DNA of 64,000 nucleotides from an uncultured Paludibaculum sp. (GTDB taxonomy: Bacteria; Acidobacteriota; Terriglobia; Bryobacterales; Bryobacteraceae), in contig NZ_OY762269.1 in assembly GCF_963665245.1 (NCBI RefSeq), positions 2,982,501 to 3,046,500 on the forward strand. Direction: 5' to 3'. A program made the translations under genes and the position numbers. Below, in pieces: positions 7,223-17,168 of the stretch. The notes under the pieces are model-generated. The model was not told the DNA's origin. It searched no databases and saw only the letters and a program-made list of their open reading frames with translations. Each line of letters opens with the position of its first letter. Positions within the stretch are counted from its first letter, which is position 1.

Positions 7223-10200
7223 AATTCTCCTCGAACATGGTGCCGGGGATCAGTGATATAAATGTACCTCAGACAATGGAGCTTCCTTCACGGTTAAGGT
7301 CAACTAGATTATGGCAAAAGTTGGGCACTCGGCCCGACTACGCCAATGCGATCATTGCGATTCGCGGGTTTGCCGAAGTCCTTGGTCGAGAGATCGATCG
7401 CATCATCCCGGAGTTCACCGATCATTCTATTCGACACATGGATTGCATGTGGTGGGTAGCGGACGAGGTGATTACGGAAAACGAAGCCCAGCAGTTGTCA
7501 GCCGGCGAATCTCTTCTGCTCGCGGGGGCATTCTACCTGCATGACTTGGGAATGGCTTTTGCAGCGACGTCCGAAGGTGTCGCGGCACTTAGGGCGACAC
7601 CCGCGTACAGTGCCGCGTTTCAAAGACTGCAACGAGCAGGCGCTATTGCACCCGAACGGGCTGACGTGCTCGCAATCCGGTTGGTTAGCCGAGAACTCCA
7701 CGCCCAGAAAGCGCTCGAACTTGCGACAAAGCCCATACCGGGCTTGGAGCGATATTTGATCGAAGACAGTGAGTTTCGGAAGCGATGGTCGCATCTCCTC
7801 GGACAGATATCGGAAAGCCATCACTGGGGCTTGGATCAGGTGCACCGCATTCTTGGATCCCGGAACGCCACTCCTACGAGCGACGGTGAACTAGCTGATC
7901 TGGGTTACGTCGCCTGCCTGCTGCGAATCGTCGACTACGCGCATGTCAATAGTGACCGTGCGGACGATCTTGAGAGGGCGCTGCGGTCGGAAATCAATCC
8001 GGACAGTAGTGTGCACTGGAACGCTCAGGCGAACATTACCGGACCGTCTCGGCAACAGGATGAGTTAGTATACTCCTGCACCTCACCAATTGCCGATGTG
8101 GATGCCTGGTGGCTGTTCTTTGACACAGCGTCCGGGCTCAACAACGAAATCCGTAGTGTGCGGGAGTACCTGAAGAGTCGATCGATTTCGTCAGGACGAT
8201 TTTCTCTGCAAGGCGTAAGAGGTGTCGAGTCGCCCCAGTCCTTCACGCAGTACGTTCAACTCGCTGGTGACACCGTCCCGATTGATGTTCGAGTGCAGCC
8301 TCACTCCATGGAACGAGTCGTCGAGCTTCTCGGAGGGAAGCAGTTATATGGCGCAGATGGAATGGCCCCGCTCCGCGAGTTGATTCAAAACGCGCGTGAC
8401 GCAATCAGTCTCCGGACTGCGGTGGATCAGTCGAACGGGGCACGCCCATCAGAAGGCAGGATTTCGATCACGTTCCACGAAGAGAAGGAGCGCTCCATTC
8501 TAGCGATTCGCGACAACGGGATCGGCATGAAGCGTGACGTTGTAGTGAGACATTTGATCGGAGTCGGATCCGACTTCTGGCATTCGGCAGAATTCTACAG
8601 GGACTTCGGCAAAGCGGAGGAGAACGGCTTCGAGCCGATCGGTAAGTTCGGAATTGGCTTTTTGTCTGTATTCATGTTGGGAGATTATATAGAAGTTGAA
8701 ACCGAGGCCGTCGGCGCACCACGAGTAAAGCTGACGTTGCGTGGTGTAGGGCGCCGTGGGCATCTCAGCGAGACTCCATCGACCGGAAATATTGGAACCG
8801 AAGTCAAGGTGCGGCTCAATCCGGGAGTCACTCTCTCTGCCACCCGGTTGGCCAGTGTCGTGCGCGCAAGGGCGCCGATGCTTGGGGTCCCGATCGACAT
8901 CGCCGTACGCTCCAGCGGTTCGGTCGTATCAGAAACGATTCAGCCGGGTTGGTGGAAGCATATTGACGAACGCGATCTGATGACCTTCGTCAAGACGTGG
9001 CACAGCTACGCCTACAATGGTCGAGAGCCTGAGCCGAATGGTGATCGCGCATACCGGTACTATCCTGTGCATACAGGTGGAAAATTCGACCTGATGGGCT
9101 GGCCCGGCCCTAATCCACAATTATTAAGCGGTAATGCCCGTGCGGTGAGTGGCGGAGGGGAGACCGCCTATGGCGTGCTTCGGTGTTCGCAAGGAATCGC
9201 AATCGATGTCGCCCACCACGCGGATGTCACAGGCATCATGGAAATCGGCCGTGTCGAACTCACCGCGTCTCGTGAATCTGTTGACATTGGAGCTGCGAAA
9301 CGTGGTTATAGGCGCCAGATGGCCGGCGAAGATGAGCATGGCCGAGCCTTAACTGAAGCGCTCCGATCAGAGGTGCTGGGCAAACTGAACGATCTTGACC
9401 GATTTGGCATGATTCCGGCGCGACTAAGATTCTTACGATACTTGGGTTCCGTGTACGGAATGGCGTTGCTGCGCGAGACAAGCGCAAGATGGATTCCTGT
9501 CCTCGAACCACCTGGCAACATCATTCATCGTTCGTTTGCCGAGCTTGTCGCCACGCTGGCCCAGCAGACCCGACTTATTGTCGGGACCGGGTTGTCACAC
9601 GCCTCCGCCTACAGCATCGCCGTCGGACGTATTCCGATGATCGAGCTTGGACAAACACTCGCCGTTGCATTCCGGCATGAAGAGATTGACATCGGATATT
9701 CCGATAAGGAGCGACTGAAATTGGAGCATGCTGGGTCGATTGTGGACACTTTTGACGGAGTAATCGATAAATTGCCAGCATCCTCGGTGAAGCTAGAGCT
9801 GCTGCCATTTCTGCTTGAACTCATTGCAGAGGCTTGGGAGTTACCTCAAGAGAAAATTCGTGCACAGGAATGGATTCTAGACGTGGAGAACGAAATATTC
9901 TGGTCGCTTCTGAGTCGTGGTGTTGAAGGCCAAGATGGATTAAGGCAGGCCGCGCGCGCATTTCCGTGGAAAACACGGTGAGAAAGTAGGACGCTTCACG
10001 CCGCATTCGGAAGTAGACGGCTTTGACCAGGAGCCAGGCATTGATGCTGTGCTCATGTCGAGGTCCTGCAGGACACCGTAAATGCGCTTGCTGGTGGCGT
10101 ACTTAGTCGTTGCTGACGTCGGAATACGGCCCAAGCCATCCTGCTCTGATTCACCGTCAACGCAAGCGGCCCAGGCCTGATGGGTGAACTCGTTCGGTGG

Positions 10201-10498
10201 AATGTGGAGGAAGGCTAGAAGCTGAGGAGCATCCTCTTCTACCTCCGCGAGAGCTGGCGTTGCCCACTCTCGAATGACCGGCGAGGGCTGCCGGAGGCAG
10301 TGACCGAATGCGCGGAAGGTATTCGGCGCCAGGGCTTCCTCCAGGATCACCTCCCAGTTACTTGCTGTTCGGCTTTCACCTTTCCCTGTTAACCAAATCC
10401 TCCACTCATGCGCTTTCAAGGCCGCGGCTAGATCGCCTTTGCTCCAGCGTTTTGCCTTCGACTCATCGCCAATCGGTCTCAATTCTGAATAAGACCCA
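7223..10498. mobile_element. Segment bracketed by hydrogenase 3'-end direct repeats
   Basis: The segment lies between the detached hydrogenase 3' end (7034-7222) and the intact one (10550-10738). It holds the HD/HSP90-like ATPase gene and a degraded minus-strand frame. Its base composition and codon use look less GC-rich than the hydrogenase operon beside it. The arrangement fits insertion at a gene's 3' end, with one copy of the end left behind or carried in. No integrase or transposase is visible inside, so the mechanism is unknown and a duplication by recombination is equally possible. Confidence 0.4.
7237..9981 (+). CDS. HD-domain plus HSP90-like (GHKL) ATPase, candidate conflict/defence protein
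   Basis: About 914 residues. The frame is open from a TTG at 7186, but that lies inside the hydrogenase remnant, so ATG 7237 or 7276 is the likely start. The N-terminal third is a metal-dependent HD fold: DHSIRHMD (about residue 62), AFYLHDLG (about 102), ESHHWGLD and LLRIVDYAHV supply the H...HD...H...D ligands. The next part is an HSP90-type GHKL ATPase: ELIQNARDAI (about 380, N box), IRDNGIGM (about 427, G1) and GKFGIGFLSVF (about 468, G2), plus the following HSP90-like middle segment. The final ~300 residues are unassigned. This architecture is known from proteins predicted to act in bacterial conflict systems. No partner nuclease or effector is obvious beside it. An intact ATP site and HD site suggest an active enzyme. 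Confidence 0.75.
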   Translation: MVPGISDINVPQTMELPSRLRSTRLWQKLGTRPDYANAIIAIRGFAEVLGREIDRIIPEFTDHSIRHMDCMWWVADEVITENEAQQLSAGESLLLAGAFYLHDLGMAFAATSEGVAALRATPAYSAAFQRLQRAGAIAPERADVLAIRLVSRELHAQKALELATKPIPGLERYLIEDSEFRKRWSHLLGQISESHHWGLDQVHRILGSRNATPTSDGELADLGYVACLLRIVDYAHVNSDRADDLERALRSEINPDSSVHWNAQANITGPSRQQDELVYSCTSPIADVDAWWLFFDTASGLNNEIRSVREYLKSRSISSGRFSLQGVRGVESPQSFTQYVQLAGDTVPIDVRVQPHSMERVVELLGGKQLYGADGMAPLRELIQNARDAISLRTAVDQSNGARPSEGRISITFHEEKERSILAIRDNGIGMKRDVVVRHLIGVGSDFWHSAEFYRDFGKAEENGFEPIGKFGIGFLSVFMLGDYIEVETEAVGAPRVKLTLRGVGRRGHLSETPSTGNIGTEVKVRLNPGVTLSATRLASVVRARAPMLGVPIDIAVRSSGSVVSETIQPGWWKHIDERDLMTFVKTWHSYAYNGREPEPNGDRAYRYYPVHTGGKFDLMGWPGPNPQLLSGNARAVSGGGETAYGVLRCSQGIAIDVAHHADVTGIMEIGRVELTASRESVDIGAAKRGYRRQMAGEDEHGRALTEALRSEVLGKLNDLDRFGMIPARLRFLRYLGSVYGMALLRETSARWIPVLEPPGNIIHRSFAELVATLAQQTRLIVGTGLSHASAYSIAVGRIPMIELGQTLAVAFRHEEIDIGYSDKERLKLEHAGSIVDTFDGVIDKLPASSVKLELLPFLLELIAEAWELPQEKIRAQEWILDVENEIFWSLLSRGVEGQDGLRQAARAFPWKTR

Positions 10499-10515
10499 GG
10501 TTCCTCGCGCACCAT
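9940..10515 (-). CDS. Hypothetical protein, probably frameshifted
   Basis: 191-codon frame. Roughly the first 155 residues look protein-like, with helical Trp/Leu-rich stretches such as AALKAHEWRIWLTG and NWEVILEEAL. After about 10055 the frame becomes Ser/Pro/Cys-rich, while the neighbouring frame reads INAWLLVKAVYFRMRREAS, which looks like a continuing hydrophobic helix. I infer a one-base shift near 10030-10060. The 3' end runs antisense into the ATPase gene, and the ATG lies in the loop of the hairpin at 10499-10528. No family recognised. It may be a decayed gene of the inserted segment rather than a functional one. Confidence 0.35.
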   Translation of the reverse strand: MVREEPGSYSELRPIGDESKAKRWSKGDLAAALKAHEWRIWLTGKGESRTASNWEVILEEALAPNTFRAFGHCLRQPSPVIREWATPALAEVEEDAPQLLAFLHIPPNEFTHQAWAACVDGESEQDGLGRIPTSATTKYATSKRIYGVLQDLDMSTASMPGSWSKPSTSECGVKRPTFSPCFPRKCARGLP

Positions 10516-10528
10516 TGCACGAGGAACC
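10499..10528 (-). terminator. Hairpin downstream of the hydrogenase operon
   Basis: GGTTCCTCG (10499-10507) and CGAGGAACC (10520-10528) are a perfect 9-base inverted repeat with a 12-base loop, 22 bases past the large-subunit stop codon. It is the likely terminator of the minus-strand hydrogenase operon, although no strong T-run follows. Confidence 0.5.
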
Positions 10529-10549
10529 CTAACTCAGTTCGAGCACCCA

Positions 10550-11977
<1,428 letters not shown>

Positions 11978-11989
11978 GGGACCTCCAAC

Positions 11990-12535
11990 TCAGCCGAACT
12001 TGACCAGGCCCGCGACGGAGGGGTTGGTGAGGTCGGGCTTACGGCCGGCCAGCAGTTCCGTGAGGGCGAATGCGATGAGCGCGGGTTTGGGCGGACAGCC
12101 CGGCAGATGGAGATCCACTTTGACGATCTCCTGGACGGGGACGGCGTGCCGGAGCAGGGCCGGCACGCCGTCAGAAGGGGCCCGCTGGTGGATGTCGGCC
12201 CCTTCCACATAAGCCCGCTCGAGCAGGCGCTTCGTGGGGATGGTGTTGCGCATGGAGGGCACGTTGCCGGTGACGGCGCAGTCGCCCAGCGCGATGAGGA
12301 TCTTCGTCCGCTTGCGGATCTGCTGGATGAGCTTGTAGTCGTGCTGGCTGCTGACCGCGCCTTCGGTGAGCGTCACGTCGACGCCTTCCGGGAACTCCTG
12401 GGCATCGACCAGAGGACCGTAGACGATGTCGGCCTTGTGCAGCACGTCGATGAGCACCTCGTCGATGTCGAGCAGCGACATATGGCATCCGCTGCATCCA
12501 TCCAGCCAGACTGTGGCTACCTTGGCTTTGCTCAT
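11990..12535 (-). CDS. hoxY: [NiFe] hydrogenase small subunit, HoxY-like
   Basis: 181 residues, the short form typical of soluble hydrogenases, with no Tat signal and no C-terminal anchor, so cytoplasmic. The proximal [4Fe-4S] ligands are visible: WLDGCSGCHMS (C-x2-C), ALGDCAVTGNVPS and the LPGCPPKP motif. It relays electrons between the Ni-Fe site in the large subunit and the Fe-S clusters of the HoxU-like protein. Its ATG overlaps the HoxU-like stop by four bases and it ends 12 bases before the large subunit begins, so the three are co-translated. Confidence 0.92.
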   Translation of the reverse strand: MSKAKVATVWLDGCSGCHMSLLDIDEVLIDVLHKADIVYGPLVDAQEFPEGVDVTLTEGAVSSQHDYKLIQQIRKRTKILIALGDCAVTGNVPSMRNTIPTKRLLERAYVEGADIHQRAPSDGVPALLRHAVPVQEIVKVDLHLPGCPPKPALIAFALTELLAGRKPDLTNPSVAGLVKFG

Positions 12536-13266
12536 AAGATCACTCCCGGTTTGTTATCGGCGCCCGCGGCTCGTAAGGTGGCCAGACGGCTGATGGGATC
12601 GGTGCGCTTGCTCATCTCCTCGACGGCGAAACCCTTTTCGGCGATGGCGCCGGTGGGGCAGCTCTGGACGCACTTCCCGCAACTGGTGCAGTTGGTGGAC
12701 TCGCCCCAGCTTCGATTCAGCTCGCAGACGAGACGCGACCCGACGCCGCGTCCGGAGATCTCCCAGACATGGGCGCCCTCCACTTCGGCACACACGCGCA
12801 CACAGCGCGAACAGAGAATGCAGCGGTTCTGATCGGAGGTGTAGCGCGGGTGTGTGAGGTCGATGGGGACCTTGGGGTAAGTGTAGGGATAGCGAATGTT
12901 GGTGACGCCTAGCCGTTTGGCCAGGCCCTGGAGTTCGCAGAAGCCGTTGGAGACGCAGACCGCGCAGACGTGATTGCGTTCCGCGAACAGCAGTTCCAGG
13001 GCGATGCGGCGGTAGCGGCGCAGCTTGTCCGATTGCGTGGTGACGGACATGCCGTCCTGAACCGGGGTGGTACAGGCGGGCAGGAGCCGCCCGACGCCGG
13101 CCACTTCGACGATGCACAGCCGGCAAGCGCCGACGGAGCTGAGCCCTTTCATATGGCACAGCGAGGGGATGAATTTGTTGTGAGCCTTGGCGGCGTCCAG
13201 GATGCTTTGGCCGGCGGCCGTGTGGATCAGCTCGCCATCAATGCGGAGGGATATCTTCTGAGGCAT
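12532..13266 (-). CDS. hoxU: Hydrogenase diaphorase iron-sulfur subunit, HoxU/HydA-N-like
   Basis: 244 residues matching the N-terminal part of complex I NuoG. A plant-type [2Fe-2S] domain comes first (SLCHMKGLSSVGACRLCIVEVAG, with a further Cys in LLPACTTPV). It is followed by the His-Cys3 cluster region (HVCAVCVSNGFCELQ) and two 4Fe-4S motifs (CILCSRCVRVC and CTSCGKCVQSCP). It conducts electrons between the flavoprotein subunit and the hydrogenase small subunit. Four-base overlap with the small-subunit gene and 15 bases after the fused flavoprotein gene. All expected cluster cysteines appear present. Confidence 0.92.
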   Translation of the reverse strand: MPQKISLRIDGELIHTAAGQSILDAAKAHNKFIPSLCHMKGLSSVGACRLCIVEVAGVGRLLPACTTPVQDGMSVTTQSDKLRRYRRIALELLFAERNHVCAVCVSNGFCELQGLAKRLGVTNIRYPYTYPKVPIDLTHPRYTSDQNRCILCSRCVRVCAEVEGAHVWEISGRGVGSRLVCELNRSWGESTNCTSCGKCVQSCPTGAIAEKGFAVEEMSKRTDPISRLATLRAAGADNKPGVIL

Positions 13267-13281
13267 GGCGCATTCTCCTTT

Positions 13282-16200
13282 CTAGTGGTCGCCGTTGCGG
13301 ACATCGCAACGCAGGCAGCGGCAGGCTTCCTCCATCGCGTCGACGGGCGCAAGCCCGATGGTGGCCTCCGCAAAGGTGGTGGCCCGCTGGGCGGCGTCCA
13401 CCTCTTCCACGTGATGACGGGGGCACTCGCTGGCATGGGCCGGTGGGGACTGGTCGTACTCGAACGTAGGGAAGACCTCCTCCCAACGGCGCACGTTCAT
13501 CAGGCGCCGGTCGATATTGCGAGCGGCCTTCTTGCCGTAGCCCATGGCGTTGGAGACGTTGGAGGCTCCGGTGATGAGGTCGCCGCCGGCGTAGAACTTC
13601 GTGCGGCTGGTTTCGAGCGTATAGCGGTCGACTTCGATGAGGCCGTTCTCCTTGATCTTCAGACCGGACGCCTTGGCGAAATCGAGGTCCACCGTTTCGC
13701 CGACCGCGAGAATGACGGTGTCGCAGGCGAAACGGACGATCTCATCGGTGGGCATGGGGCGGCGGCGGCCGGAGGAGTCGTACTCGCCCAATTGGGTGCG
13801 GACGGCCTCGATGGCCTGCACGCGCCCGTCGGGGCCGCCGACGATGCGGTGCGGCGTGGCGAGGAAGACGATCTCGGCGCCTTCGGCTTCGGCGGCCTCC
13901 GTCTCCTCGGGGATGGCGGGCATGTCCTTGCGTTCGCGACGGTAGATGATGGTCACCTTGCTGCCCAGGCGGAGCGCGGTGCGGGCCGAGTCAATGGCGG
14001 CGTTGCCTCCGCCGATGACGGTGACGCGTTTGCCCAGGGGGACGGGCTGTTCCTTCGAAACGGCTTCGAGGAAGGGCAGGGCGGGGATGACGCCGGTGAG
14101 TTCCGTGCCGGGCAGGTAGACCCAGCTCTCTTTCCAAGTACCGATGGAGAGAAAGACGGCATCGTACTGGCTGTCGAGGTCGTTGAGTGAGATGTCGCGC
14201 GGGACCTGCGTATCGAAGGTGAACTGGACGCCGGTGCGGTGGATGAGTTCGACTTCGCGGTCGAGCACATCCTTGGGCAGGCGGTAGTCGGGCAGGGCAT
14301 AGCGGAGCATGCCGCCGGCTGCCGGATTGGAGTCGTAGACCATCACCTCGTGGCCCAGCATGCACAGGTAGAAGGCGCAGGCGAGGCCGGTGGGGCCGGC
14401 TCCGACGACGGCGCAACGTTTGCCCGTGAGGGGCTTGCGGCGGGCGGCGACATCGGCGGCGAGTGCGTCGAAGCGATCGGACGGGTAGATGGCGTCGGCG
14501 ATGTACCGGTGCACCTCGCGCATGTTGACGGCGGAGTCGACGCCGGTGCGGCGGCAGCGGTTGTCGCAGGGGTGCTGGCAGACGCGGCCGGTGGAGGCGG
14601 GCAGCGGGTTGTCCATCACCACGGAGACGAAGGCCTCTTCGAGACGGTCTTCCTTGAGCAACTGCAGGAAGCGCGGGATGTTCATGTGTAGCGGGCAGGA
14701 GTTTTCGCAGGGGCTGAGGGCGAGATCCTCGCAGACGCCGGCGCGGCAGCGGGCGGCGCGGATGTGGTCCTCGAACTCATGGCGGAAGTGCCGCATGGTG
14801 GTGAGGACGGGGTTGGGCGCGGTCTGGCCCAAGCCGCAGAGCGAGGTGTCGCGGATCATGCGGCTGAGATCGTCGAGCAGGTCGAAGTCGGCTTCCGTGC
14901 CTTTGCCCTGCGTGATGCGGTTCAGGTAGTAAAGGCTCTTGTCGAGGCCGACGCGGCAGGGAATGCACTTGCCGCAGCTTTCCGAGTGGGTGAACTCGAT
15001 GAAGTAGCGGGCGACATCCACCATGCAGTTGTCTTCATCCATGACCACCATGCCGCCGGAGCCCATGATGGAGCCGAGCTGGCCCAGGGACTCGTAGTCA
15101 ACGCAGGTGTCGAACATCTCCTGTGGGATGCAGCCGCCGGAAGGGCCGCCGGTTTGAACGGCTTTGATGGCGCGGCCGTGGGTGCCGCCGCCGCCGACGT
15201 CGTAGACGAAGGTCTTGAGCGGAGTGCCGAGGGGCATTTCGACGAGGCCGGTGTTGTTCACCTTGCCGACCAGTGAGAAGACCTTGGTGCCGGGGCTCTT
15301 GGCGCTGCCGGTTTCAGTAAACCAGCCGGGACCCTTAATGACGATGGGGGCGATGTTGTACCAGGTCTCGACGTTGTTGATGTTGGTGGGGCAGCCATAG
15401 AGGCCGTGCTCCGCCGGATAGGGCGGGCGCGGTGTGGGGCGTCCGGCCTTGCCTTCGAGGGAGCGAATGAGCGCTGTCTCCTCGCCGCAGACGAAGGCTC
15501 CGGCGCCCTCGACCAACTGGAGGTCGAAGCGGAAGCCGCGGCCCAGGATGTTGTCGCCCAGCAGACCACACTCCCGTGCCTGGTCGATGGCGGAGTTGAG
15601 GCGGTGGACGGCCAGCGGGTATTCGGCGCGGACGTAGAGGATGCCCTCGCTGGCGCCCATGACGAAGCCGCCGATGATCATGCCCTCAATGAGAGAGTGC
15701 GGATCGCTCTCGATCTCATTGCGGTTCATGTAGGCGCCGGGGTCGCCTTCATCGGCATTGCAGATGACGTATTTGCGCTCGGATTTGGCTTTGCGGAGGA
15801 ACTCCCACTTGATGCCGGTCTGGTAGCCGGCGCCGCCACGGCCGCGCAGCTTGGCGGCTTTGACGGCCTCGATCACCATGTCGGGGTTGTTGTCGATGAG
15901 GACCTTGTAGAGGGCCTGGTAGCCGCCTATCGCGATGTATTCATCGATTTCATTCGGATTGATCAATCCGCAGTTGCGCAGGACGATCTTCTTCTGGCCG
16001 GTGAAGAACGGGACCTCGTGCCAGTGTGGGATTTCGGGCAGACCCACGCCAAAGCGCACATGGCCGGTGATGTGATCCCACTCCTCGATCTTGCAGAGCG
16101 CGAGGCCCGTGGGCATTCGGCCGCTGGCCAGATCGTCGAGGATGCCGGGGACGTCGTTGGGCTGCACGCGTTGAAGGATGACCAGCGGCTTGCCGGGCAG

Positions 16201-16437
16201 GTAGACGTTGACCAACGGTTCGGCCGCACAGAAACCGAAGCAGCCGGTGCGCGCCAGATTCATGCCCAGGCCGCGCGTATTGATGGCATCGGCGAAGGCG
16301 TGATAGACGGATTCGGCTCCATTGCCGGTGCCACACGTGCCCATGCCGATGGCGATGCGAGGCCGGTCCGGCAGCAGCTTGGAGAGCCCGGCTTCCCGCA
16401 CATCGTTGAAGCTGGAGAGGTCAGAGATGCGCTTCAT
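13282..16437 (-). CDS. hoxF: Fused HoxF/NuoF flavoprotein and GltD/NfnB-like NAD(P) oxidoreductase
   Basis: 1051 residues, about twice the usual HoxF. Order: thioredoxin-like [2Fe-2S] domain (about 1-120; MGTCGTGNG and ARTGCFGFC); NuoF FMN/NADH domain (about 190-400; LRGRGGAGYQTG, CNADEGDPGAYMNR); SLBB; the 4Fe-4S site SCGKCIPCRVG (about 500). Then a second enzyme begins: a cysteine-rich ferredoxin-like module (SPCENSCPLHMNIPRF, then VCQHPCDNRCRR) and a two-Rossmann flavoprotein (VVGAGPTGLACAFYL, VTVIGGGNAAIDSA, FYAGGDLITGASNVSNAMG). The tail carries CRCLRC. The first half should exchange electrons with NAD(H); the second resembles GltD and NfnB, which use NADPH. A fusion could couple H2 to both pyridine pools, or bifurcate. 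That function is inference. Confidence 0.9.
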   Translation of the reverse strand: MKRISDLSSFNDVREAGLSKLLPDRPRIAIGMGTCGTGNGAESVYHAFADAINTRGLGMNLARTGCFGFCAAEPLVNVYLPGKPLVILQRVQPNDVPGILDDLASGRMPTGLALCKIEEWDHITGHVRFGVGLPEIPHWHEVPFFTGQKKIVLRNCGLINPNEIDEYIAIGGYQALYKVLIDNNPDMVIEAVKAAKLRGRGGAGYQTGIKWEFLRKAKSERKYVICNADEGDPGAYMNRNEIESDPHSLIEGMIIGGFVMGASEGILYVRAEYPLAVHRLNSAIDQARECGLLGDNILGRGFRFDLQLVEGAGAFVCGEETALIRSLEGKAGRPTPRPPYPAEHGLYGCPTNINNVETWYNIAPIVIKGPGWFTETGSAKSPGTKVFSLVGKVNNTGLVEMPLGTPLKTFVYDVGGGGTHGRAIKAVQTGGPSGGCIPQEMFDTCVDYESLGQLGSIMGSGGMVVMDEDNCMVDVARYFIEFTHSESCGKCIPCRVGLDKSLYYLNRITQGKGTEADFDLLDDLSRMIRDTSLCGLGQTAPNPVLTTMRHFRHEFEDHIRAARCRAGVCEDLALSPCENSCPLHMNIPRFLQLLKEDRLEEAFVSVVMDNPLPASTGRVCQHPCDNRCRRTGVDSAVNMREVHRYIADAIYPSDRFDALAADVAARRKPLTGKRCAVVGAGPTGLACAFYLCMLGHEVMVYDSNPAAGGMLRYALPDYRLPKDVLDREVELIHRTGVQFTFDTQVPRDISLNDLDSQYDAVFLSIGTWKESWVYLPGTELTGVIPALPFLEAVSKEQPVPLGKRVTVIGGGNAAIDSARTALRLGSKVTIIYRRERKDMPAIPEETEAAEAEGAEIVFLATPHRIVGGPDGRVQAIEAVRTQLGEYDSSGRRRPMPTDEIVRFACDTVILAVGETVDLDFAKASGLKIKENGLIEVDRYTLETSRTKFYAGGDLITGASNVSNAMGYGKKAARNIDRRLMNVRRWEEVFPTFEYDQSPPAHASECPRHHVEEVDAAQRATTFAEATIGLAPVDAMEEACRCLRCDVRNGDH

Positions 16438-16991
16438 CGCTGGCCGCCTTTCTTGATGGCGTCCACTTCGCGTTCGAGCGCGCGCTCATTGACGTGGCCC
16501 AGGATGGAGTGATCGATCTCGGCCACCGGCGCCAGGGCGCATTGACCGAAGCAGGCAACAGTGCGCACGGTGAAGCGGCGGTCCGCTGTGGTGGCGCACA
16601 TCTTTTCGGCGCTGCCGTCCTCGTCTTCCTCCTTTAGCCCGAGTTGGAGCTTGACGCGCTCCAGCAGATTGCGCGAGCCGCGCGTATGGCAGGCCGTGCC
16701 GCGGCAGATGCAGACGGTATGCTCGCCCTGCGGTTTCAGGTTGAAGAGCGAGTAGAACGTCGCCACGCTGTAGATCTGGGCGCCGGGGATGCCGGTGCGG
16801 GCGGCCAGATAGTCGAGCACCTCGACGGGCAGGTACTTGTTCGGCTGGCGGTCCTGGATGGCTTCCAACAGACTCAGAAGCATACCGGGACGGCCCCGGT
16901 GCTGAACGATGAGTCGGTCGATGAAGTCCTGTTCTTCAAAGGAAAGAGAGCTGGAGCGGGGTGGGGAATCGGATAAGAGCGCCGGCGTCAT
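16434..16991 (-). CDS. hoxE: NuoE/HoxE-like [2Fe-2S] subunit
   Basis: 185 residues from ATG 16991; a GTG at 17030 would add 13. An AGGAGG lies 15 bases before 16991, rather far, so the start is uncertain. The fold is the helical plus thioredoxin-like NuoE type. The [2Fe-2S] ligands are CICRGTACHTRG and TVACFGQCALAPV, i.e. C-x4-C and C-x3-C, and the helical part shows the conserved IYSVATFYSLFNL. It feeds or drains the FMN subunit, with which it overlaps by four bases. It is the first gene of the hydrogenase operon, divergent from the Clp-N/DinB gene across about 175 bases that must hold both promoters. Confidence 0.9.
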   Translation of the reverse strand: MTPALLSDSPPRSSSLSFEEQDFIDRLIVQHRGRPGMLLSLLEAIQDRQPNKYLPVEVLDYLAARTGIPGAQIYSVATFYSLFNLKPQGEHTVCICRGTACHTRGSRNLLERVKLQLGLKEEDEDGSAEKMCATTADRRFTVRTVACFGQCALAPVAEIDHSILGHVNERALEREVDAIKKGGQR

Positions 16992-17168
16992 AAACGGGGA
17001 CGATTGCCTCCTGGTAAACAAGACAATCACATCTGATTATGGGGTGCAAGGGGAGGGGCGCCGTTTGTTCGCCCGTCGACCGAAAAAAATGTGGAATAAG
17101 CCCACAGTCGGCCTCCCGGCGTTGCCACGGTTCAGTCTGAGGCATACTGTGGCGAGGGAGAGGCTCGC

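Noticed and set aside
15406..15406. Possible selenocysteine or lost nickel ligand in the hydrogenase genes
   Set aside because: The L2 motif is DPCLSCSTH with cysteine codons and no in-frame UGA; all ligands are present in the intact copy.
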